Program-made: the position numbers and the translations under genes
NCBI GenBank assembly: GCA_023053685.1
Contig: JALIGW010000003.1
Span: forward strand, 47,519,996 to 47,583,995
DNA from: Diadophis punctatus similis
Lineage: Eukaryota; Chordata; Lepidosauria; Squamata; Dipsadidae
Reading direction: 5' to 3'
DNA length: 64,000 nucleotides
Notes under the pieces: generated by a model
What the model saw: the letters and a program-made list of their open reading frames with translations, nothing else
What the model was told of the DNA's origin: nothing
Database searches by the model: none
Part shown: piece after piece, positions 10,997-22,189 of the stretch
How positions within the stretch are numbered: position 1 is the stretch's first letter
How the letters are laid out: every line of letters begins with the position of its first letter

Positions 10997-12122
10997 GATT
11001 GTCATCATGATACTGTTCCAGAATATTACTGAATATTACTGCCTCCTCAGGTTTGTGTTCACATCACCATAGTGAAACCTTGAAGGAATCCTATTTTTTT
11101 AATTTGCCAAATGCAATCATGTCTTATTATTTGTTTATGACCATATAATGTAACACTAGTAAAAGGAGAAAAGTCATTATAGGGTCATCAAGAAATGGAT
11201 TCCTTATCTTAATTTACTATTGTCTATTATGAATTAAAGAAATCTTTTTAGGAATATTAGCAGAATATAAACTACTGATAGGAATAATCAGTACCTTTGC
11301 ACAGGTGCTTAATATATCTGCTATCTTAGACCTGGGTTTGTCTGTAAACTCTCCTAAACTCTCATAATACTACTCAGCCTCAGAAAAGGGGAGGAGTAGG
11401 AAATCTCCATGAAAGCAAGAAGTTAAAACAGAGCCTTTAGATGGAAATAAAAGCTTTGTATGATGAAGTTTTCCCTACTTACTATCTGTATCCATATCCT
11501 GCCTACCATCTGGTGAAAAGAACAGCTGTAGATTCTGGTAAGAAGTGGATGCCAGTAACCTGGCATTGTGCTTCTCAACTAGAGTGTAACCTCAGGAGTC
11601 AAGTCTCTAGTAGAAAAGAATTTAGGACTTTGTGCCTCGGTCATGAACATATTTTGGCTCAGATGTGTTGCTTTCTTCACCAGACTGTATATAAAAAATG
11701 AACTCAGTGACATTTCCTTCATTGCTTTAATGCATCCCAATAGGGTAAGAGGGTGCTTTTGCATTTTTAGTTTCTACAGAAGCAGCACCAAAAAAGACTG
11801 GCAGCTAATGGGCAAAACCTATGAGAGATTCCACATTTCGGTTCTATAAAACCCAGATGGCCGTCTTTCACAATTAATTTCCGGGGTAACAGTGCATAAC
11901 ACAAGGAGCCCTAGGCCATGTACAGTCCTCAGCCATGGAATTGTGGTGCTGAAATCTGGCAGAAAAATCATAGAAAATAAACCACATATTTCCCATCATT
12001 TTCCAATGGAAACAGAAATATATAAGGTGAATTAAGTCACAGAATGTAAAAACAAAACCAAACAACGGAAAGAAGAAGCCATTTAAAACTTGAAAAATTA
12101 GCCATATCCATTTGTGTGATAA
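10997..12122. other. Anonymous DNA
   Basis: No gene, RNA or bounded repeat recognised. Confidence 0.45.
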
Positions 12123-12130
12123 TACTATGA

Positions 12131-12503
12131 CCGTGATGACAAACCTATGGCACGCGTGCCGGAAGTGGCACGTAGAGCCATCTCTCCAGGCACACCAGAC
12201 ATCGCCTGTTGCTCTTCTGGGATCCGGTGCGCACATGCACACCGTCCAGTTGGTCTTCGCGCGAGTGGGGGCACTGGAAATCGGAAGTGCAGCTCGGTTT
12301 CTGGCACACGCATGCGCGCTGGCCAGCTGGTCTGCACCAGAAACTGGAAGACCAGGTGACCGGCTGCGCATGCGCATGCCGGAAACCAGAAGCTCAGCTT
12401 CCTGGCACGTGCATGCGCACCGGGGAACTGCTCTTCTGGTTTCAGTCGCTCACACGCACACTCCCATTTCGGCACTTAGTGCCGAAAAGGTACGCCAACG
12501 CTG
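12131..12503 (-). mobile_element. hAT-like element, 'gtggcgaacc' family, reversed
   Basis: The left end CCGTGATGACAAACCTATGG is the inverse of the right ends of the copies at 37515 and 63103, so this copy is reversed. The flanks TACTATGA and TACTGTGA match at 7 of 8 bases. The CpG-rich interior carries a perfect NRF1-like TGCGCATGCGCA at 12365-12376. Open frames here are compositional artefacts. Confidence 0.8.
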
Positions 12504-12511
12504 TACTGTGA

Positions 12512-13090
12512 TGTTCCTGACTTCCAAAAACAATCTCATCTGAATAATCTCATGAAAGAAGGGGGGGAACGTACTCACCTAGTTTCTTGCTTTCAAAAAT
12601 TAAAATGGAGAAATCAGGAGAGATTTTTTACTGGAGTAACCACAAATGATGAAGTGAGTTTATAAATTAATATGGCCTTCTCCAAAGTTTTACCTGCATA
12701 CTGGAAGGGCAGTGGTACATGAAAACCAGGCTAACCAAATGTGCTGTTGGTTTGGTTTATGACATTAATATCCTTCTTTTTTTTTCATTGATTCTTCTCT
12801 ATCTTGAGAGAGAAAGAGACAAAAAGATATTGGCCCTAAATTATTTTAGTGAACTTCTATGGCTGAGGGAAATGCTCTCCCTGGTCCTTGCCTGATACCT
12901 TAAAGCTACAACCTGCATTTTTTTTTAACTCTGGCCATTTTTTTAGAAGACATTTTTTTTCCTTCCCAAAAGTGCTAAAGATTTAACTTCTCAGGCTAGC
13001 AAACACAGTGGGGCGTTGCTTTACCACCATCATAGAAATTTCTTCAGTAAAGATCATAAAACATTTATTTTAATCTTAAGGCAAATTAAG
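12512..13090. other. Anonymous DNA
   Basis: No feature recognised apart from short T runs. Confidence 0.4.
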
Positions 13091-13572
13091 TACCGTATTT
13101 TTCTGAGTATAAGACGCACCTTTTTCCTCCCTAAAAGTGGCTGAAAATTTGGGTGCGTCTTATACTTCGAATGTAGCTTTTTTTTCCAGCCCTAACTAGG
13201 TGCTAACAGATCTTCCCAGCTCTTACCTTGCAGGCTTTTTCATTGTTACTCTCTCCAAAGAATGTTTTTCCAGCCCTAAGTCTTTGCAGAATTTTTTTTC
13301 ATTGCTCTACTTGCTCCGAATAAGTTTTTTTCTAGCCCTAACCAGGTGCTAACTATCTTCCCAGCTCTTACCGGCTTGCAGGCTCTTTCATTGTCAAAAG
13401 AAGGTTTTTTTAAGTCCTAACCAGGGGATAAAATAATGTGCTGAAGCTGTCCAGACTAAGGATGCTAGCCAGATGAATACCTGGTAGGCAGATTGTTTTC
13501 CCATATTTTCCTGCCCAAAAACTAAGGTGCGTCTTATACTCCGGTGCGTCTTATACTCCGAAAAATACGGTA
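13091..13572 (-). mobile_element. TACCGTATTTTTC TIR element, copy 2
   Basis: Begins TACCGTATTTTTCTGAG and ends CCGAAAAATACGGTA, with TA at both boundaries. The interior is the inverse of copy 1. The right terminal repeat is doubled: 'ggtgcgtcttatactcc' occurs twice in tandem near 13527-13560, a feature shared with the copy at 57260. Confidence 0.85.
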
Positions 13573-13589
13573 CATTCATTCTAAATTCA

Positions 13590-13641
13590 TGGAGAGAGAG
13601 GGGGAGGGGAAGGGAGGGAGAGGGAGGGAGGGAGGGAGGAA
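13590..13641. repeat. GGGA/GAGA purine microsatellite
   Basis: GAGAGAGAGGGGGAGGGGAA followed by GGGA units. It produces spurious proline/serine-rich open frames on the other strand. Confidence 0.8.
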
Positions 13642-14255
13642 GAGATGGTCTGAGGTAGATATTACTTGAAAAAGAAACTTGGTTTTGCCTTTTGCTTGCA
13701 AAAAGTGCAGGGCACATCCATCAAACTGTATTTTCCTCTCACTGGTATCACTGCCCATCATCCTATCAGCACCAGAAACAAGTATCAGTTTGACCATAGG
13801 TTGAGGTTAACAATGCAAACTGATCGTGGCTGAAGGGTGGTCAGGAGAGGTCAACCCCCTTCATTGGCAAGCAGATAGGTTTTCAGTCTTCATTTAGCTA
13901 AGTGTTTTCTTCTATCCAGGAAGAGGATTTAACTGGAGCCTGGTCTTGTCTCAGAACCAATTTTGAAATCCTTGAACTTCTGAAGAATGCAAAGAAATCA
14001 GGAAAGTCAGAAAGATCAGAAAACACTCTGCACACATAACTTGATCAGGTTTTACTATTGTTTTATATTTCACTGGTTCAAGTGCTTTGAAAATAAAAAG
14101 AGCAAGGGGTAAATTTATTTTCTAAAATGAAGCATGGCACAATAAGATTATAGTTGAAATGGCCTGGCATTCAAGACTGCTTTATCATAAAATCAATATG
14201 TGTCTTCCAGTTTGTGTCTGCGGCTGATGCAAAAGAAAGGGAAGCATTTTAAATA
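13642..14255. other. Anonymous DNA
   Basis: No feature recognised. Confidence 0.4.
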
Positions 14256-14385
14256 TTTATTTATTTATTTTTATTTTGTCAAGTATATATAAGGTTATAG
14301 AAAAAGTATAAACATGATTGTGAATATATAAAATGTATAAACATGGTTATGAATACATGAGATGGTAATTAAATTCTTTTTCCCA
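14256..14385 (-). mobile_element. LINE 3' UTR fragment, minus strand
   Basis: Starts with the TTTATTTATTTA inverse of an A-rich tail, then 'tttgtcaagtatatataagg' and 'gtataaacatg'. This is the inverse of the 3' UTR seen at 5350-5448 and 47900-47985. Confidence 0.5.
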
Positions 14386-14391
14386 GAGTAT

Positions 14392-14470
14392 ACAAGTAAT
14401 CCTCATTTATCAATCAGAATAGGGACCAGTAGTTCTGTTGTTAAGTAAAGCAGTTGCTAAATGGGAAATC
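14392..14470 (-). mobile_element. Fragment of 'tagtcctcgactta' element
   Basis: 'caagtaatcctcatttatcaatc' and 'gttgttaagtaaagcagttgctaaatg' resemble the terminal part of the elements at 94, 32908 and 39806. Only one end is present. Confidence 0.4.
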
Positions 14471-15589
14471 ACATACCTGTGGCTGCTTTCATACCTCACT
14501 ACCACACATTTTGAAGTGTTCACTCCAAATTAGCAAAAAGGGAATGTATATTTATATTCATTGGAGAAGAAGAGATTATACCAGAGCAAACAGGCACACA
14601 GGGGGAATACATATCCAAAAGAATGTGGTAGCCATCAGCAGCCTCAAATATGCTTCTCTCAATGTGTATTTTGCATTGTGTGCCTGCTTACTCTCTTGTA
14701 ATTCCTTCCTCTTCAATCTCTCTGCCTTGTCAGAAGGAAGAAGAAAGAATTGGTCAGACAGGAAAAAATGCTTACAGAAATCATTTTAGACATTTTGGTA
14801 CCCGGGGTAAGTTATATTCTGGTTCTCCCTATGCATACAGCAACAATTATATTTATTTATAATTATTAAAAAATTATATTTAAGACAGATCATCGCCATC
14901 TTCCCAGCAGACAAAGGCCAAACCATGGCTATCATGGACAGATTACAATATATACAGAAAGCCAAAGAATTACTGGAAGAGAAAAACACTTACATCCCAG
15001 TAAATGCCAATAGAGAATAGAGAAACTAAACAACCTGATCAAGAAAACCCTGTGGCTTGAGGACAAACATAACTATAACTATAAATATTGTAACTATAAT
15101 GATAACTATAGTTATAGTTATATTTATTAATTACAACTATAAATAAATATAATTTTTGCCGTATACATAGTGGGAACCAGAATATGACTTGCCTGACTTG
15201 CACAGGCTGATAACTTTTCTCTCTAGCATTAAATGACTGGAGGATCATTTTTTAAGGTAACAACAGCATTCATCTCTCCCTCCTACAGTTTTCTTTTCTT
15301 TTTTCACATTTTGATGGAATTGATGAAGAAAAGGCTTCTAATTTCCTGTTGTTTTGTCATTCTTGCTTCCTTCCTGGTCATGAGTAACTTGGTGCATACC
15401 CCTTTAAGCTTCAGAAGTACCAGCCGATTGGCTAGCAGGCTCCCCACAATTACGGAAGACAGTAATATTTTAAATTTTAAAGTCTGCATCAGTTTTAGCT
15501 CAATTAATTGGATGTGGAGTTAATCCAAATTTTAGAAAGTTAGTCGGCTGCCGAAAAATCAGAATTAAAAATCAGAAAATTAGAGACTC
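14471..15589. other. Anonymous DNA
   Basis: Includes a short AT palindromic stretch near 15062-15155 ('aactataactataaat ... atagttatagtt'). No gene recognised. Confidence 0.4.
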
Positions 15590-15594
15590 TTTGG

Positions 15595-15676
15595 GGAAAA
15601 TTAAGCAGGCCTAAAGCAGGGGGTTGGACTAGAAGACCTCTGAGGTCCCTTCCACCTTATGATTCTATGTTCTAAA
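15595..15676 (+). mobile_element. CR1 LINE 3' terminus
   Basis: The segment 'gggggttggactagaagacctctgaggtcccttccacctt' followed by 'atgattctatgttct' is the CR1 3' end with its 8-mer-like tail. Only the last ~80 bases remain. Confidence 0.85.
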
Positions 15677-16859
15677 TCACATTTCTGTGTGAGGGAAAAA
15701 AAGAGAACATGCCTAGAGAGTCTAGAGCTGGCCCTGCTTACTAGGCCTCATCTTGGTAGGACAGACAATCTCTTAGAAGCTTCATTTCAGTCTTAATTCT
15801 CGGTCAACAAGATCTGCCAGCTTAATATCACCAGGGAAACAAAACCTTCTCTCCTCTTCTCCTTCTCCTCTTCATTTCAAAATATAGTAATTAATACCGA
15901 ACTCAGCTGTGACCCTGAAGGGACACCGTCTCTCCTCAAATTGATATGGTGTCATTAATAATTACACTGCTTCTTCCTGAAGTGCCATCATAACCTTATT
16001 ACATCATTCCTGTTTCCAACACAATAAGGTTGTGGAACAGAGTTGCCTGGATGATGTTAAGATTTGGGGTATTAGTAATGAGAAAGTCTTATTTTATTTA
16101 AAGGATTTTTATTGTTATGGCTGTTGGTACAGTCATCCAGATGTTTAAATATTACTGTCAGCCATAATCTTTTCATAATCTTTTCCAAAATGGAGGAGGA
16201 GTAATATTATTTTCTCAAATATCTAAGATTCAGGCTGCATTTCAAAATATTTTTTCCTAAAAAGGTTTACACAATAAAGTAAAAGCTATACTATAGTTTC
16301 CAAAGTAGTATAAAATATTAAGAGCAGTCATCATCATGAATAATTAAGGAATCAAAACAAATTCAATGCTTGCCAGATTTAAGGAAGAAAAGATTTGAAC
16401 ACAGACAAAAAACTTACTTTGACTACAGCCACCCTGAAACACAACCATTCCAGATACTCTTGCCCCACACAGGGCCCGCTGGCATTCTCTCGTTCCAATT
16501 TCTTTTGGAAAGAATCAAAACAGCATCACTCTGTAGCAAACTTTAAAACCTGGGCAATTTGGTTTGTTATATGCATGGTCTCAGACAGTTCATGTAGCCA
16601 TCCTTCCTTTTATTATCTGGATAGAAGTGCCATGCAGCACAAAATGATGCCTCTTTTTAGTTGATCTTCACCACAGATGGAGAGATATTAACTGACCCAA
16701 ACTTACTTAGTTTGCTCCATGACAACCTTGAATCTGGAACTCCCTTGTCCCAGCCAACATTGGTTTAGGGTTTTAAACGCCAAGACAAAATTTTAGAAGG
16801 GAGCCAGGCAACAGCAGGCAGAGGAGACCTGAGACCTAGTTGGCATAGCACTAGTACCC
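15677..16859. other. Anonymous DNA
   Basis: No gene or bounded repeat recognised. Confidence 0.45.
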
Positions 16860-17003
16860 TGCCCACTGCAGCAAACCCGTAGTGGTGACGGCAGGAGGCT
16901 CCACCCACCCACCTGGATGTCTCTGCGCATGCGCAGAAGCGCCCCGCATGCACGTGCACCCAATAGCGAACTGGTAGCGAAAATAATTGAAACTCACTAC
17001 CAG
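16860..17003. mobile_element. Partial GC-rich hAT-like foldback element
   Basis: Ends with 'gcgaactggtagcgaaaataattgaaactcactac', an end type also seen at 49288. It carries a perfect NRF1-like TGCGCATGCGCA at 16924-16935. The left boundary is uncertain. Confidence 0.5.
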
Positions 17004-17366
17004 TGCTGGGTGGGTTCCAACTTACCTCGCTACCAGTTCGCTCCCTCCCGCGCTGCGTGGGTGCGCTTCATGGGCGTACATGCGCTTTGCGCGTGTGTGC
17101 ATGCGCTTTGCGCGTGTGTGCATGCGCAGTAATGAAAAATCCAGGGGGGAAAAAAGCCCAAAAAAAGATGGCGACTGCATGCACAGTGCTGGAACTCGGC
17201 TTCTACGCATACTCAGAAGGGAAAAAAAATTAAAAATTCAAAAAAAAGATGGCGGCGCCCACGGACCAGCACTGACCAATCCGGTTCGGTGATGTCATCA
17301 TGACGTTACCAGCGGGTTGCTACTGGTTCGGGCAAACCGGTCCGAACCGGGAGGAACCCACCCCTG
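17004..17366. mobile_element. hAT-like 'ggtgggttcc' element
   Basis: Left end CTGGGTGGGTTCCAACTTAC and right end 'ccgaaccgggaggaacccacccctg' are inverted. The interior has CpG-rich tandem units 'catgcgctttgcgcgtgtg' (17088-17125) and two 'aaaaaaagatggcg' blocks. No clean target duplication was found. Confidence 0.65.
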
Positions 17367-18246
17367 CCATCTACTGCACTGCAGTATAGTTACCCTAACT
17401 TCAAAGGCAATCCTCTATATTGTAAAATGCATTCCAACTTCAATTCAGTTTCACTTTATACTTTCACTTATAGAAGTGATTTTGGGAAAATAGATGTGCC
17501 CAACTTCCTAACTTTTGCATTATCTGAACTTCACCCTAATTCATAAAGAGTGAACAAATAACATTAACATTTTGTGCTTGTTTAGTTGGTGTCATAAATG
17601 AAGTCAACCAAGCTACAATGTAGCAGTTTAGAAAAGTAATTGCCATTCTAATACAATCAATTCAATTGAAGGGATGTCTAAGGTCAGTTGTTTAAGTACT
17701 TTATTAAACAATCAAGGTTTATTTGGGCCAGCCCTGCTCTGCTTAGTGTTCACAGAGAGCACAAACCTCTTTAGTAAAATATTTGATTGGGAAACAAATA
17801 CATCACATTTTAAAGCTACAATTTAGAGCTATTTAGGAACTATACTAAGGAAACACCTTTATTAAGGAGAGAAAAGAGATGGATATTATGTTGTCGCTGA
17901 ATAACTTAATTTGCAAAAAAATCAAATGAAGATGTTCAATATGTACTACTGATTTGATTTTTAGAAACTGCATTTACCTATCTCTGATATATTTACATAT
18001 TTATTTTAATATTTTAGAGATAAATGAGTAGAATAATAAAATGTTGAAAATATGTTATTGGTTGGCTGTACTCCATCTCATTTCAAACAAACTGTAAGTA
18101 TTAAAAGTAGGGCTAAAATTGTCCAAGCTGTTTATAACACCAACTTTTCGATCTTTGTCATTTAGATTGAATACTTCTCCATTATGGCCTGACAAATTGA
18201 ATTTCTATTTTAATATAACTATAGGATATACATTGATACATTCAAA
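17367..18246. other. Anonymous AT-rich DNA
   Basis: No gene or repeat recognised. Confidence 0.45.
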
Positions 18247-18280
18247 ATAGACAGAGCCAGTTTGGTGTAGTGGTTAAGAT
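18247..18280 (+). mobile_element. tRNA-SINE head fragment
   Basis: The segment 'gagccagtttggtgtagtggttaagat' is the A-box head of a squamate tRNA-SINE. It is truncated before the B box. Confidence 0.6.
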
Positions 18281-18489
18281 ATCACCCCCTCCATTTTGGC
18301 CCTACATTAGTGGCTGGCCTAATAAAGAAGCATGGTTTATGGGTGAGAAAAAGTCTTCCATAACTTAAATGAAACTCTAAGTGACTTGATAAGTGTGCCA
18401 ATCTAGTTTTCTTTGCCATTGCCTTCTTCCAGGATGATGGGGGTGAGGGTGGGGGTCCTAATATAATAAAAGTCCTGGCATTTGCTGGT

Positions 18490-18530
18490 GGTCTCCCATC
18501 CAAATACTAACCAGTTCTGACCTGTTAAAT
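18490..18530 (-). ncRNA. 5S rRNA-like fragment (pseudogene or 5S-derived SINE)
   Basis: 'ggtctcccatccaaatactaaccag' is the inverse of the 3' part of vertebrate 5S rRNA ('ctggttagtacttggatgggagacc') with a base change. It stops at the hAT-like insertion at 18531, so the 5' part and internal promoter are lost. It may derive from a 5S-related SINE rather than a gene. Confidence 0.6.
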
Positions 18531-18810
18531 CAGTGGTTCTCAACCTTCCTAATGCCGTGACCCGTGCCTCGCCCCCATGCCCCCATGCCCCCACGGTGAC
18601 CCACCCCACCGCTGCGCCCACCGCCGCGCCCGCCGCCGCGCCCGCCGCTGCCATTTGAGTTCTTTTACCCTCTGTGCATGCGCAAAGCATTCTGTGCATG
18701 TGCAGAGGGTAAAAGAACCCAAATGGCGGCATCCGGGTGAAGTCTCCTGACCCCTGTGAAAGGGTCGTTCGACCCCCAAAGGGGTCGCGACCCCCAGGTT
18801 GAGAACCGCT
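18531..18810. mobile_element. hAT-like element, 'cagtggttctcaacc' family
   Basis: The left end CAGTGGTTCTCAACCTTCC is matched by the right end 'cccccaggttgagaacc'. The middle (18649-18737) is a palindromic core with 'ttcttttaccctctgtgcatg' and 'gagggtaaaagaacccaaatggcgg'. It is shared with elements of other end types at 52247 and 53515. The target duplication is not clear. Confidence 0.75.
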
Positions 18811-18856
18811 TAGATTCTGAGATCATTCTCAGATTCTTAGATTCTGAGATCATTCA
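18811..18856. repeat. Short imperfect tandem repeat
   Basis: 'tagattctgagatcattc' occurs twice with a linker of 'tcagattct' directly after the hAT-like element. Confidence 0.6.
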
Positions 18857-19007
18857 AAATTAACTAAGGATATATGACAAACTAACAAGAAGGCAAAATT
18901 TGGGTCTACCAGGAGAAACAACAGAAGAAGGAACTTTAAGGAGCAGTAAGGGCCATTAAACCATAGACAAGCCTGTAAGCCCTAAGGATGGCTATGTACA
19001 GGAACCT

Positions 19008-19540
19008 GTGAAGAATCCAATTTCCACACAGGGTCAAGGACAGGGTCAAAGACAAAACTCTTTTATTTCTGTACAGAGGCAGGAGAGGAGTCCTCTGAGT
19101 GTCACTCCTAAGGAATGCTCTCAAAACTAGACCCAGATGTTTTTATATAATTTACTTACAGGAAACAACAGTAAGAAATTGATTGGTTACAAAATTACAT
19201 GGCAGTCACATGTGTATAAAGCAAAGACCATCCCATAATATTTTAATACCACTTCATTATCATATAAGTTGAATACCCCAGACATGTTTTACTGTGCTAA
19301 TGATAAACTTTGTTCACCTCCAGAGACCCTTCTCCAGACACCCCACCCACTCCTTAAGCTAAATCATGTCACCTTCCTTCATTCCAGTAATGGGCTCACT
19401 TGCAATCTACCTTAGCCCTGTGTTAAAGCTGCATCCTGTCAGCTAGTCTGTAAGAGACGTTTGTGGTCAGCCTATGGAGGGTTTGCGGCCGACCTGCCTG
19501 GCTCTTGCTGCCAGATATCAAAGAAATGTTACTCCTTTAA
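19008..19540 (-). mobile_element. Possible degenerate LTR, minus strand
   Basis: On the minus strand there is a TATA-like TATAAAAAC near 19140 and an AATAAA signal near 19072-19077, about 65 bases apart, before a terminus ending in TTCACA at 19008. This is the order expected of U3-R-U5. The 5' boundary is not found and no coding part adjoins, so the call is weak. Confidence 0.35.
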
Positions 19541-19737
19541 GGCAATGGCACAGCTAATCTAACTAAAGTTAATCCATAGTTTACAAAAGCCTCTAATTAT
19601 TTTATTAATGTTAATAAAAATTAGACAAATTTCCATGCATCTGCCAAGCCTGTGGCAACAGACACATTGCACCAAGACATATTGCTGATTGTTGGAGCAG
19701 ACCTTTTCTCGCTCTGCCAGTAAGTGAAATACCATTG
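19541..19737. other. Anonymous DNA
   Basis: A short plus-strand frame near 19638-19710 has cysteine/histidine spacing faintly like a zinc finger. It is isolated and not called. Confidence 0.4.
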
Positions 19738-19963
19738 TGTTCCAAGGTGGTGCAGTGGTTAAAATGCAGCAATGCAGTTCAGCAGTTCAGCTGTTCAAAT
19801 CTCACTGGCTCAAGGTTGACTCAGCCTCCCATCCTTCCGAGGTCGGTAAAATGAGGACCCAGATTGTTGGGGGCAATATGCTGAACTCTGTAAACTGCTT
19901 AGAGAGGGCTGTAAAGCACTATGAAGCAGTATATCAGTCTAAGTGCTATTGCTATTGCTATTC
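19738..19963 (+). mobile_element. tRNA-headed SINE
   Basis: Shares head, B-box-like GTTCAAATC, 'ggtcggtaaaatgagg', 'taaactgcttagagaggg' and the TAAGTGCTATTGCTATTGC tail with the copy at 970. It directly precedes the duplicated block at 19968. Confidence 0.85.
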
Positions 19964-19967
19964 TCCA

Positions 19968-20206
19968 GCATCTTTGGGGGATGACCATATAGGCATAGAT
20001 CAGTCTTCTCCAGTCTGACACCCATCCATCCTGGACCTGCAATTCCCAGAATTCCCGGCCAATTTATCCCTATAGTCCAGAGGTCTGCAACCCGCGGCTT
20101 TGGAGTCGCATGTGGCTCTTTCATCCCTCTGCTGCAGCTCCCAGTTGTTCAAAATATGCGTCACAACCACCAATGTGCGAACCCACCAGCATGTGATTTA
20201 TTGAGC
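19968..20206 (+). repeat. Local direct duplication, copy A
   Basis: 'gcatctttgggggatgaccatataggcatagatc' through 'cacaaccaccaatgtgcga' matches 21009-21246 almost base for base. The block spans host sequence and the start of the transposon at 20078. Confidence 0.85.
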
Positions 20207-20470
20207 TTTTTGACCCATCTTTTTTTTTTTTGGAGTTCAAAATGTTTTTGTTGCATGCAGAAATAAAAATGTGTTTTCTCTGTAGCAGGTAATTGATTTC
20301 ATAAATGCAACACACTATAGTTTTTTTAATACATAGCATAAGCTAAAAATGATATATGCAGTGTTATCTTCATTTTAGATGTCAAAAGAGTTTTGTGGCT
20401 CCCGGTGTTTTCTTTTCTGTGGGAAACAGGTCCAAATGGCTCTTTGAGTGTTTAAGGTTGCCGACCCCTG
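20078..20470 (+). mobile_element. hAT-like element, 'gtctgcaacccgcggctttgg' family
   Basis: Begins CAGAGGTCTGCAACCCGCGG and ends 'aaggttgccgacccctg', an inverted match. The flanks share ATAGTC. A GC-rich copy of its end lies at 21118, and a reversed fragment at 54001. Confidence 0.7.
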
Positions 20471-20672
20471 CATAGTCTCTTGAAATATCCTATGGGCTGG
20501 AAAGCCCAAGCAGCTCTATCCACACTGAACACAACAGATAGCCACACAAATATGGGTAATGACCATGGAGTACCAAGAACAATCACACAGCAAATGAACT
20601 AAAGCCAGGCAGCATATGCCTTTATCCACACTGTAGGGCCATACATTTTATGCTGTTTCCATTACCTCAGGA

Positions 20673-20823
20673 TGTCTGTGGAGATTCTCAGTCATCCAGG
20701 TCATGGTTGTCTCATCCAAGAAGCTCATCCAAGAGCTGAAGAAGCTTCTTGGACGAGAAGTGAAATATCTTCAAAGAAAAACAAGAAAGTCCAGTTGCCT
20801 CTTGAAAAAAAGCACCTTTGGGA
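20673..20823 (+). mobile_element. Inverted-dimer element with 13-bp target duplication
   Basis: Same family as 7750. A short forward part ('gtggagattctcagtcatccaggtcatgg') joins an inverted part ('gctgaagaagcttcttgg ... aagaaagtccagttgcctctt'). CATTACCTCAGGA is duplicated exactly at 20660-20672 and 20824-20836. Confidence 0.75.
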
Positions 20824-20847
20824 CATTACCTCAGGAGTTAGTTAGTT

Positions 20848-20906
20848 AGCTGCCCAGAGTCTCTGTGGAGTGGGCGGCATATAAATGCGACCAATAAATA
20901 AATAGT
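20848..20906 (+). mobile_element. L2-group LINE tail fragment
   Basis: 'gtggagtgggcggcatataaatgcgaccaataaataaatag' is the L2-like 3' end seen at 40840-40918, with an AATA tail. Confidence 0.55.
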
Positions 20907-21008
20907 GACTGAAGACCTCTAGCAAAGGCATCATTCAGAATAATTTGGACGCTTTTGAAAGGTACATATTTTTATTTAAAAAGTCAATCAGTTTTAGAAG
21001 TATAGGAA

Positions 21009-21246
21009 GCATCTTTGGGGGATGACCATATAGGCATAGATCAGTCTTCTCCAGTCTGACACCCACCCTCCTGGACCTGCAATTCCCAGAATTCCTGGCC
21101 AATTTATCCCTATAGTCCAGGAGTCTGCAACCCGTGGCTTTGGAGCTGCATGTGGCTCTTTCATCCCTCTGCTGCGGCTCCCTGTTGCTCAAAATATGCG
21201 TCACAACCGCCAATGTGCGACACCCGCCGGCACGTGACTATGAGCT
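21009..21246 (+). repeat. Local direct duplication, copy B
   Basis: Second copy of 19968-20206. The shared part includes about 110 bases of sequence outside the transposon and the first ~120 bases of the transposon end, so the duplication post-dates the insertion. Confidence 0.85.
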
Positions 21247-21284
21247 TGTAATCCTCTCAAATTATTTTATGCTAATGCTTAAGT

Positions 21285-21392
21285 CAATGTTTCTCAGCCT
21301 CAGGAACTTTAAAATGCATAGATTTCATGCTGGCTGAGGAATTCTGGGACTTGAAGTCCATACATCTTAAAATTCCTGAGATTGAGAAATGC
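21285..21392. mobile_element. Palindromic hAT-like element, 'ttcaactcccagaattc' family, diverged
   Basis: 'caatgtttctcagcctcaggaactttaaaatgc ... ggaattctgggacttgaagtcc ... cctgagattgagaaatgct' is an imperfect foldback related to the copy at 10854. No clear target duplication. Confidence 0.7.
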
Positions 21393-21873
21393 TAGTTTAA
21401 ACTAAGTTTCATGCATGTTATCTGAGTTAGCTGAATGTATGGTGACCTCTAGTGGCAGATCTGTTGAACAGAAGACAAAATGCCCTTTACACATACAAGA
21501 GCTGTTTCTTTTCTGTCCGTTTCCATATTGTGCAGAAACAAAGTAAAATAATTTCAGTCATTGTAAAAAAAAAACAACCCTGCACCTGCTTGTTGTGAAT
21601 CTCTGCTATTATATATCCTACAATACAGAGAAGAAATAAGGCTGCATACTTTCTCATTATTTATTCAATCTGTATGATAAATATATATTGAGAGAGTCTG
21701 AGTTGAAAGAAAATGAATATGGAAGGAAAGAACATCAATCACTTGCTCAAGGGGCACTATAAAATAAAGGGGACTACAGTTAAATATAAAGAAGGCCAAG
21801 TTGATGACCACAGATTGAACAACCAGTCTTAGAAGTGACAATAAAGACATTGAAGTGGTGAAGACCTTTTGCC

Positions 21874-22128
21874 TTTATTTATTATTTATTTTATTTTGTG
21901 AGATTGATATACCGCCTCACAGTGCAAGCACTCTCTAAGCGGTTTACACCAGTAAGCAATGTATATTTATATTGCCCCCAACAATCTGGGTCCTCATTTT
22001 ACCTACCTCGGAAGGATGGAAGGCTGAGTCAACCTTGAGCCGGTGAGATTTGAACCGCTGACCTGCGGATCACAGTCAGCTAAAGTGACCTGCAGTACTG
22101 CCTCTAACCGCTGCGCCACCTCGGCTCT
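21874..22128 (-). mobile_element. tRNA-headed SINE, AATA-tail subfamily, full length
   Basis: Reverse copy. It runs from a TTTATTTA inverse tail through 'ataccgcctcacagtgcaagc', 'gcccccaacaatctgggtcctcattttacc' and the inverse B box to the head 'cgctgcgccacctcggctct'. It matches the plus-strand copy at 55535 nearly throughout. Confidence 0.9.
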
Positions 22129-22189
22129 TTCAAGATCAACGTCAACAATAAAGGAAGCAACAATCAATAAATATGCTGCATACTAGAAC

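Noticed and set aside
12112..12543. 143-codon frame in a CpG-rich block
   Set aside because: Lies within a hAT-like element with target duplication; composition-driven.
19638..19710. Zinc-finger-like CxxC...H pattern
   Set aside because: Single isolated partial pattern in anonymous DNA, without linker or second finger.
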